A DNA stretch of 21,314 nucleotides. It comes from JASGCP01 sp965263285 (GTDB taxonomy: Bacteria > Bacteroidota > Bacteroidia > Chitinophagales > Chitinophagaceae). Shown piece after piece: positions 21,201-21,314 of this stretch (its first letter is position 1; the number at the start of each line of letters is the position of its first letter). The DNA lies in NCBI GenBank assembly GCA_965263285.1, contig CBDHHD010000014.1, forward strand, positions 1 through 21,314. The letters are read 5' to 3'. The notes beneath the pieces are model-generated. The model was not told the origin of the DNA. It worked only from the letters and a program-made list of their open reading frames with translations, and ran no database searches. A program made the translations under genes and the position numbers.

Positions 21201-21314
21201 ATTCCATTTTCATTTTCTTCAATAGTTGTTCGTAATGCCTCATGTTTCTGTACTACAAATAACAACGATTCTTTTAGCTTTTCTTTATCTACTGACTTGT
21301 CCATCTCAAACACC
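3470..21314 (-). CDS. Giant hybrid NRPS/PKS megasynthase, 5' end beyond the window
   Basis: The visible 5,947 residues are an assembly-line enzyme that selects, epimerizes, cyclises and joins amino acids and adds one ketide unit. The order is C(partial)-A-PCP / C-A-PCP-E / Cy-A(Ox)-PCP / C-A-PCP / KS-AT. The reading frame is unbroken from the right window edge to the TAG at 3472-3470. The first visible residues fall inside a C domain and match residues after the SYAQNRLWF motif of the next C domain. The true start, and possibly more modules, therefore lies outside, and the GTG at 21313 is not a start. Carrier serines are at about residues 985, 2048, 3906 and 4962. No terminal ACP or TE is present; both are in the overlapping downstream gene. 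No docking domain is evident at the C-terminus, which ends in a short basic tail. Regulation cannot be judged because the promoter is not in the window. Confidence 0.95.
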   Translation of the reverse strand, partial: VFEMDKSVDKEKLKESLLFVVQKHEALRTTIEENENGITYQSVKAISDNLIQEEIYSSKSDVEEKILSAIRYSFQLDKELPIQIKFFIPKKKDDIIVLTIVIHHIAFDGWSTEVFQKEVYHAYQLLVNQKPLTHTTNIQYKDYALWQRNFLQGTRYKKELNYWKGQLDGYNNSYLATDFSRPLEINYEGDAIVALLSKETSQNLKAVAKELNASLYSVLLSGYYLFLSAYSNEQDIVVGSPFGNRHYAGTEDMIGFFVNSLALRVHINFKDTLKAYIKKVNAIVTQGQNNQDIPFEQLVEELHVERDTSRHPIFQIMFGVQDVGGDDTILFKSYQSNRTNIIPAKFDITTMVSERNDGLQIYFNYATVLYKRETIERFVKTYEFILTQIVREQLNSNLNSIRFIDDGEYNYLVYDYNKTERDYPKDKTIHQLFEEQVARTPNNIAVVFEEKQLTYQELNNKANQLAHYLHNNYNTKADDIICLLLERSEWMIIAILGVLKSGAAYCPISPEYPEERVLFILQDTQPKCLITNCKLEIEHVQFPIVNVIDEEFIKILYSLIINHLPLTISSHALAYIIYTSGTTGNPKGVMIEHLSVINLRYAFDNLFIWQENERIINFSSYIFDASMEQFFLSLLKGFTLFMIPERLIQDVDGLISFINENKITHFHTTPSYFGSLPIVTLSTLNRLILGGERLTKEIRNKVYKIVLDNILFLNEYGPTETTVTSIVSSLNNTIDLNIGAPISNTYIYILNKEGLLLPQGSIGELYIGGDGVARGYLNRPELTAERFIKNPFQTEEEKKKNRNNRLYKTGDVVRMLPDGNIEYMGRNDFQVKIRGYRIELGEIEIRIQGFQTRIEGLKDEQVIEQVIEQAVVLVNDRGDNKYLVGYFVAKEQVDVEELRSHLSKQLPEYMVPTGLVQIEQMPLMTNGKLDRKVLLNIEYKITDKVIELPKNNTEERLLKIWSNLLKISESELSVMQSFFRLGGNSILSIRLMNLINKEFNTSFSVRIIFDRSTIRQLAEYLLEGNIEIIAVEKQSFNSEEEQILSYAQNRLWFIYQYDKANSAVYNIPMVFEMDKSVDKEKLKESLLFVVEKHEILRTTIEENENGITYQSVKAISDNLIQEEIYSSKSDVESKILSAIRYSFQLDKELPIQIKFFIPKKKGGKTLLTIVIHHIAFDGWSVGVFQKEVYHAYQLLVNQKPLTHATNIQYKDYALWQRNFLQGTRYKKELNYWKGQLDGYNNSHLATDFSRPLEINYEGDAIVALLSKETSQNLKAVAKELNASLYSVLLSGYYLFLSAYSNEQDIVVGSPFANRHYAGTEEMIGFFVNSLALRVQIDFKDTLKVYIKKVNAIVTQGQNNQDIPFEQLVDELHVERDTSRHPIFQIMLGVQDFGGDDTILFKSYQSKRTNIIPAKFDITTMVWERNDQLQIYFNYATALYKRETVERFVKTYEFILTQIGKDKLNNKLSSIRFIDDREYNYLIYDYNKTEREYPKDKTIHQLFEEQVARTPNNIAVVFEEKQLTYQELNSKSNQLAHYLHNNYQTKADDIICLLLERNEWMIIAILGVLKSGAAYCPISPEYPNERVLFILQDTQPKCLITNYKLKIENVQFVIVNLTDEQFLKELYSFTINHLPLIISSHELAYIIYTSGTTGNPKGVMIEHSSVINLQMAQSRIWLVPIKENKIFRLLLYANYSFDAFVFELFASICNGHTSYLISSDIQQDFYLLANYIQTNNIEIATLPPAILQKDVFLSLDKMILAGESPNIDIIKRYYEQEIEVFNAYGPTETTVCATMHHYSMGDSNNNIGKHIDNKSIYVLNNNLQLLPIGSMGELYIGGDGVARGYLNRPELTAERFIKNPFQTEEEKQQNRNGRLYKTGDIVRMLPDGNIEYIGRNDFQVKIRGYRIELGEIETRIQGFQTRIEGLKDEQVIEQAVVLVNEKGDNKYLVGYFVAKEQVDVEELRIYLSKQLPEYMVPTGLVQIEQMPLTVNGKLDRKALLAIEYNLADSNEYKAPTNELEQQLLSIWEKLLGNNNIGVEDDFFRVGGDSIRSIQLSSQLRAHMGVDISVKDIFQYRTIAQLSEQISFNFREKEVVRETGRLEGEVGLLPIQKWFFEKDYPNPDYFNQAFEIKTELLNKEVLIQAIAALVDYHDAFRLSYKKDEAGNIIQYYDSTKPMTSVVFYNLTNYKDKVSQKRIWYNQGHQGLDIWKGNLYKIFYMEDEEEKEAYIGMIFHHLIIDGVSWRILYDDLFLLYQGKSLGDKKTSYRQWVNSLLEYSAQIDSSWDAIYKEWAIQWQEQNEEFTRWSDNEDNCFVTISLSKEETEQLIYQGNKPYHTEINDLLLYSLAASFRQVFGKSDLFITLESHGREEWKEEIRIGNTMGWFTTMHPVCLSVGEDISESIISIKERLHSIERNGLGYGIRWGYSHMPCVVFNYLGVIDGKDRQQSWSLKITDTGIWVDSKNVTVQENGLQIGSVVENGQFRFMMTGRLSKEKMGLWGQAWEMELKNMIQHLLKRNTVIYSPSDFKDIRSEVDVRRLIIEPNKEKLYDWFEMTDLQKAYLLGRLDNFEIGGISNTIYIRFCFSEIDIKELNRALNQLIVWQPALRTIFSMEILKQRYLRMEEIDVYTIEEINLETERYTEVHNEEIANRVFRKDYDAGKFPLFHFVAVRYNDIVVLHHSMDLIILDAQSRQSFWTILIQLYKNKDYQPAFSAISFKDYQDIVSQLRYSSWYERDKRYWEEKLSNMPGKPPLLGLEDTSWIKKAHFSEHTLFVDKSTWMSFCRKIESYRLSPAGVILALFGKVIGYYSGVAEFLITITLFNRYHVHKDANQLWGDFTNTDFFHFLDVGGLFPTIERTSRRLLDDIEHQLYGGQNVQRDWIRAHVADIHKIVSPIVFTGVFNTIGRNDNIVDKEKYFPGEYIEKRYSMGQTSQAWIDLQAIGTEEGFSSKWLFVSELFSKEQIGQMNGQMIAWIEWLSKNDWKEKCVISPLSAFDRNCIFEYEERGRVLAPKIERSWLQEYEEKVIQNLSLRDRVSVIDSEQNRMYTHKEIWDLSKKIASILVSEDRTTVAILSEKGMLQVVSSLGIMQSGQAYIPLNIHWSVSRILEIMEESGTKVLLISKKEYEHKRQLQVSNIRLLIIEELLTKEWEKNIHLPIVLLSDIAYIIYTSGSTGKPKGVAISHENMINTLIAVNNRYKVTEKDSVLALSELSFDLSVYDIFGLLLVGGGIIFVNDEERQDPRHWLALIEKHKITLWNTVPQLAELLVDEARAREMRLDSIRLYLLSGDWLPLQLPDKIKRQSKDTQVISLGGATEGSIWSIWYEIGIVEGHWKSIPYGYPMPNQQIYILNHELIHSPVGVEGDIYIGGKGVAQGYWNNEEETKKQFVIHHELGRIYKTGDRGILHAEGWVEFRGRKDFQVKIRGYRVELEEIENKLNKLEGVKQSAVQLFKKNNSEVLVGFVVREQLITKGVDETFDKEVFKLEQRGIRKDLTDTITFNDNGIDEELYRLTKSYRNFGDRFVDASLIDTIIREAKQIKVKTKNVVDSLLTKDKIARVLTRLQGKSLSDKILPKYLYPSGGSAYPIECYVRVSELGIEGIEGGVYYYHPFNNALQRVEDHSNNDQDSIELVVNWSAIKPLYGDFADKLVWIELGHILELLSTELNRLGIAFDIQIKQENRDESKMVLAEIVLGVDGNQIEQLTSELTAYYVSKRGNIYEGLIDLDKYSVFERAIEQAKILENGKGMIVVECDSRIDKACLVSQWIGSGIMIERVKQQLLQYDIGGCPLGSEFGENELYSMVIGYIANEEKTKGESKVAVDKLSKVINDNLGLPDYMSLQEIVFLDSMPLTANGKLDKSRLSDPEIEWQSYIAPVTKEEQEMVEIWSEILNIDKGKISIEGSFFNLGGHSITAIRLISKINSRFNFGLSFKDLFEYPTIRGLIKNSITLKQREQEGDYMPYQLIDSGVVISKEDYEDCYPAGMLQLGMFFEQEKLGHGTYLAFQIQYFSGKCNREKIESCLQTIINRHDILRTEYRMLEDGNIYALVQKRVEVKSKLFFVSDSIEEVRKKEIALAFNREIAGLYRFYIIEQVEGFVLFFSFHHAILDGYSLNLFIRELVDLYQHDNDKLYEEEQSKLLYGEFIRNELSALKNEDTRLFWREYLAESILLTPQWNFSKSKGVSVVAERQQIEGLRLRQIEDIASKYSCTVEELLLLSYMTVLSLFFNELDITIGLEKHNRIEKEGGDRQLGLFVTILPFRYELRDKEALGTALSRLRDSVRKIVNHKQYPYNEIKQQLGGRDLFDIAYSYNDFSNFVGNEKIAHINEFLNEELGNITSILFICKVYKYSGGYGFVFSGHSNNIDQAYLSYFVRYYNSVLDQLCKEERVAFKLMDEDYQYLVYDYNKTERDYPKDKTIHQLFEEQVARTPNNIAVIFEDKKLTYQELNNKANQLAHYLHNNYNTKADDIICLLLERSEWMIISILGVLKSGAAYCPISPEYPEERILFILQDTQPKCLITNCTLEIENVQFPIVNVTDEQFLKELYSFTIHHLPLIISSHALAYLIYTSGTMGNPKGVMVEHGSVINLQMAQSRIWLVPIKENKIFRLLLYANYSFDAFVSELFVSICNGHTSYLISSDIQQDFYLLANYIQINNIEIATLPPAILQKDVFLSLDKMILAGESPNIDIIKRYYEQEIEVFNAYGPTEITVCATMHHYSMGDNNNNIGKPIDNKSIYVLNNNLQLLPIGSIGELYIGGDGLARGYLNRPELTAERFIKNPFQTEEEKKQNKNERIYKTGDLVRMLSDGNIEYIGRNDFQVKIRGYRIELGEIENMIQGFQIRIQGFQDFRMIEQAVVLVNEKGDNKYLVGYFVAKEQVDVEELRSYLSKQLPDYMVPTGLVQIEQMPLTVNGKLNKRYLLDIKYHTAKELIVPHTTIEKELRAIWAKILGIEEEDISISDSFFRLGGNSILMIRVLTNIKRQYPDVVVNMPDLFTYPTIVALSSFIEGEIKKKVERDTIQVYCRKQIEQEDIAVIAMSGEFSQVEDLEKLWEVLEKQQETAKRYTMEECESLGIPKSVYAHPDFVPISNAMGFSSAYWDALFFKQTPQTARWLHPNIRKLVEHAWLCLDSTGYTVGREKRNIGVYAGVSNDMNYMVDFLSREDKSTFWEFSSLHASAATQVSYMLNLRGVALTMQTACSTGLAVVDVARKELVHGYCDMAIAGVSRIDVQKCVGYMYSEGSIYSKDGYCKTFDEGSSGTIGGNGVGVVLLKRLSDAKRDGDKVLAIIKSSASNNDGSNKVSYTAPSVQGQSACIAEAHLYSKTILEDLDYIECHGTATALGDPIEVEGLYQAIEGVREIRKENHGVKKILLGSVKANIGHTDAVAGMAGLIKVLLMLQKEMIPGQPNFEKINPHIAIEKTCFEVSKHNRPWIRKEKGLRTAGVSSFGVGGTNVHLVVQESDQVKEECINMDDYQDTSVAYLFVMSAESTKSLDLYQEALQKYIVRVGDKSLRDMSYSLLERKEGFRYRRYIVASSVATLQQQLSLPLPTSKIQEKEVLPHFVFLFDGQGSWYPNAGYEWYRDNAVFRQAVDRCLEITQLYYDFDYREVLYPSYYYSSSKKREVKGMDYIHASIFILEYGIASVLKSDGIEASAIMGHSLGELIGAIWSGLWTLEDGLCLVIERSRLMEKMPAGVLLSVQGSKDVYVGYDKREKLELVLENSPASFVVLGDRIILEDFREYCKNKGVESRCIEVLGLVHSEKMRKTGQLFSEAIEKRKARQLSIRLISCINGDWLSEKRAKSGVYWGDQMCSKVEFSKGIDRVLLEMPEAVFIEIGAGSGLCSFIQDTNAKAKVLSLLPSRLQREQGKEDVAKVFNRLEIWGMLWSLGVKVSWSELHLERVGEPKWVDVPVYCFDKQLYVMYEQEIVGLHADSSIDMLVKSRKRAFWKSNEVILL
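3505..3515 (-). promoter_or_regulatory. Possible ribosome binding site for the ACP-TE gene
   Basis: On the minus strand the purine stretch AAGGAAGAGGG ends four bases before the TTG start at 3500, with its AGGA core about ten bases away. It lies inside the coding sequence of the upstream synthase, which would allow translational coupling. A purine-rich stretch can also occur by chance inside Lys/Arg codons (here KSRKR), so this is weak support for TTG as the start. Confidence 0.3.
7660..7694. repeat. Five-copy heptamer tandem repeat inside A domain 4
   Basis: Plus-strand units are TAATGAT, TAATGGT, AAATGGT, GAATGGT, GAATGAA. Same location as in modules 1 and 2. The cysteine-activating A domain of module 3 lacks it at the equivalent position (near 11830-11870). 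Confidence 0.85.
7732..7779. repeat. AATTG-type degenerate repeat, A domain 4
   Basis: Equivalent of the tract at 19681-19728 in module 4. The outer arms TTGGAAA and TTTCCAA are kept, but the centre has one more mismatch than in module 1. Confidence 0.65.
9470..13690 (-). other. Module 3: Cy - A(Cys) with embedded Ox - PCP, thiazole-forming
   Basis: The heterocyclization domain (~2545-2985) has FEMTDLQKAYLLGR, the diagnostic DxxxxDxxS as D2681-LIIL-D2686-AQ-S2689, FLITITLFNRYHVH, WGDFTNTDF, SPIVFTGVFN and SQAWIDLQ. The A domain begins near residue 3010, with TSGSTGKPKG, SFDLSVYD (D3212), GGATEGSIW and KDFQVKIRGYRVELEEIE. Its pocket reads DLYNLSLIWK, the standard cysteine code. After the A8 motif, about 330 residues (~3465-3800) are inserted before the closing NGKLDK. 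They contain YPSGGSAYPIE (Y3574 onward), the signature of FMN-dependent SagB/nitroreductase-like oxidases, placed as in EpoB. The carrier has NLGGHSI with Ser3906. Together these domains should load Cys, cyclise it to thiazoline and oxidise it to thiazole. The DxxxxDxxS, pocket code and flavin motif are seen directly; product chemistry is inferred from the family. Confidence 0.9.
16402..16436. repeat. Five-copy heptamer tandem repeat inside A domain 2
   Basis: Plus-strand units are TAATGAT, TAATGGT, AAATGGT, TAATGGT, AAATGAA. Same location in the A domain as the tract at 19609-19643, with small unit differences. Confidence 0.85.
16474..16520. repeat. AATTG-type degenerate repeat, A domain 2
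   Basis: Equivalent of the tract at 19681-19728 at the fixed 3,207-bp offset. Here the palindrome is degraded: both outer arms read TTACAAA / TTTGTAA-like sequence and the centre has lost symmetry. Confidence 0.65.
18706..18737. repeat. 12-bp in-frame tandem repeat in A domain 1
   Basis: The unit CTTGTTCAATAA occurs at 18706-18717 and 18718-18729, followed by a partial copy. It encodes a repeated VIEQ on the minus strand just after the A8 motif. Module 2 has a single unit plus the partial copy at the same place (near 15513-15532), and module 4 has a diverged sequence, so this is a variable-number site. Confidence 0.8.
19609..19643. repeat. Five-copy heptamer tandem repeat inside A domain 1
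   Basis: Plus-strand units are TAATGGT, TAATGGT, AAATGGT, TAATGAT, TAATGAA. They lie in coding sequence just upstream (in protein order) of YIIYTSG and encode the loop NHLPLTISS. The 35-bp length and position are the same in modules 2 and 4. Confidence 0.85.
19681..19728. repeat. AATTG-type degenerate repeat with 28-bp near-palindrome, A domain 1
   Basis: A tract of AATTGNA-like units in coding sequence for ITNCKLEIEHVQFPIVN. It includes two abutting arms, TTGGAAACTGAACA (19684-19697) and TGTTCAATTTCCAA (19698-19711), which are reverse complements except for one pair. Confidence 0.75.

Larger units (their letters stand above)
18250..21314 (-). other. Module 1: partial C - A (unassigned substrate) - PCP
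   Basis: The condensation domain is truncated at its N-terminus by the window edge. Its catalytic motif HHIAFDGWS starts at residue 103. The A domain (~430-930) has TSGTTGNPKG, NEYGPTETT, GRNDFQVKIRGYRIELGEIE and NGKLDRK, all core motifs of an active adenylation domain. The carrier domain has RLGGNSI with Ser985. Pocket residues read by alignment to GrsA are D624-A-E-H-I-G-E-V-T-K. I do not recognise this code. The acidic residue at the third position is reminiscent of codes for basic amino acids (Lys/Orn type), but that is a guess. The core of this A domain (about 19045-19520) differs from the otherwise near-identical domain of module 2. Confidence 0.85.
19520..21314 (-). repeat. Long direct repeat, copy 1 (C domain and N-terminal part of A, module 1)
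   Basis: This stretch matches 16313-18107 almost base for base. Anchors are at a constant offset of 3,207 bp: the GTG codon of VFEMDK at 21313 and 18106, the heptamer tract at 19609 and 16402, and the second tract at 19681 and 16474. No net insertion or deletion lies between these anchors. The copy runs to the window edge and probably continues beyond it. Confidence 0.9.

Noticed and set aside
21311..21313. GTG at the right edge as the start codon of the synthase
   Set aside because: The same sequence occurs in the middle of C domain 2 after SYAQNRLWF, so the frame must continue upstream of the window.

Overview
The window is AT-rich (roughly two thirds A+T by eye). It is dominated by one very large minus-strand gene for a hybrid non-ribosomal peptide synthetase / polyketide synthase (NRPS/PKS). 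About 5,947 codons are visible and the 5' end lies beyond the right edge. A short gene for a carrier protein fused to a thioesterase (ACP-TE) follows, overlapping it by 31 bp. The left 2.4 kb holds no intact gene. It carries debris of at least two insertion sequences: an IS1380-like fragment on the plus strand and a broken IS1634-like transposase on the minus strand. A short unrecognised coding remnant lies nearby. High A+T, decayed transposases and internally duplicated modules would suit a host-associated or intracellular bacterium, possibly Bacteroidota or an amoeba/arthropod symbiont. That placement is a weak inference, because no ribosomal or housekeeping gene is present to anchor it.

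In the direction of transcription (right to left) the megasynthase reads: partial C-A-PCP (module 1), C-A-PCP-E (module 2), Cy-A[Ox]-PCP (module 3), C-A-PCP (module 4), KS-AT (module 5). The ACP-TE that should complete module 5 is encoded in the next frame. Specificity-pocket residues read by eye give an unassigned code for module 1, a Phe-like code for module 2 (followed by epimerization), an exact Cys code (DLYNLSLIWK) for module 3, and a Tyr-like code for module 4. Module 3 has a heterocyclization domain with an intact DxxxxDxxS motif. A flavin oxidase domain is embedded in its A domain, as in epothilone EpoB, which points to a thiazole. The predicted backbone is X - D-aromatic - thiazole - aromatic - ketide. 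The ketide unit has no ketoreductase, so a beta-keto thioester should reach the thioesterase.

The gene also records its own evolution. Modules 1 and 2 are nearly identical over about 1.8 kb at a constant 3,207-bp offset, then diverge only in the specificity-determining core of the A domain. The A domains of modules 2 and 4 are near copies at a constant 8,742-bp offset, yet module 4 carries changes in the P-loop, the A5 motif and one specificity residue. Heptamer-type tandem repeats lie inside the coding sequence of three of the four A domains.
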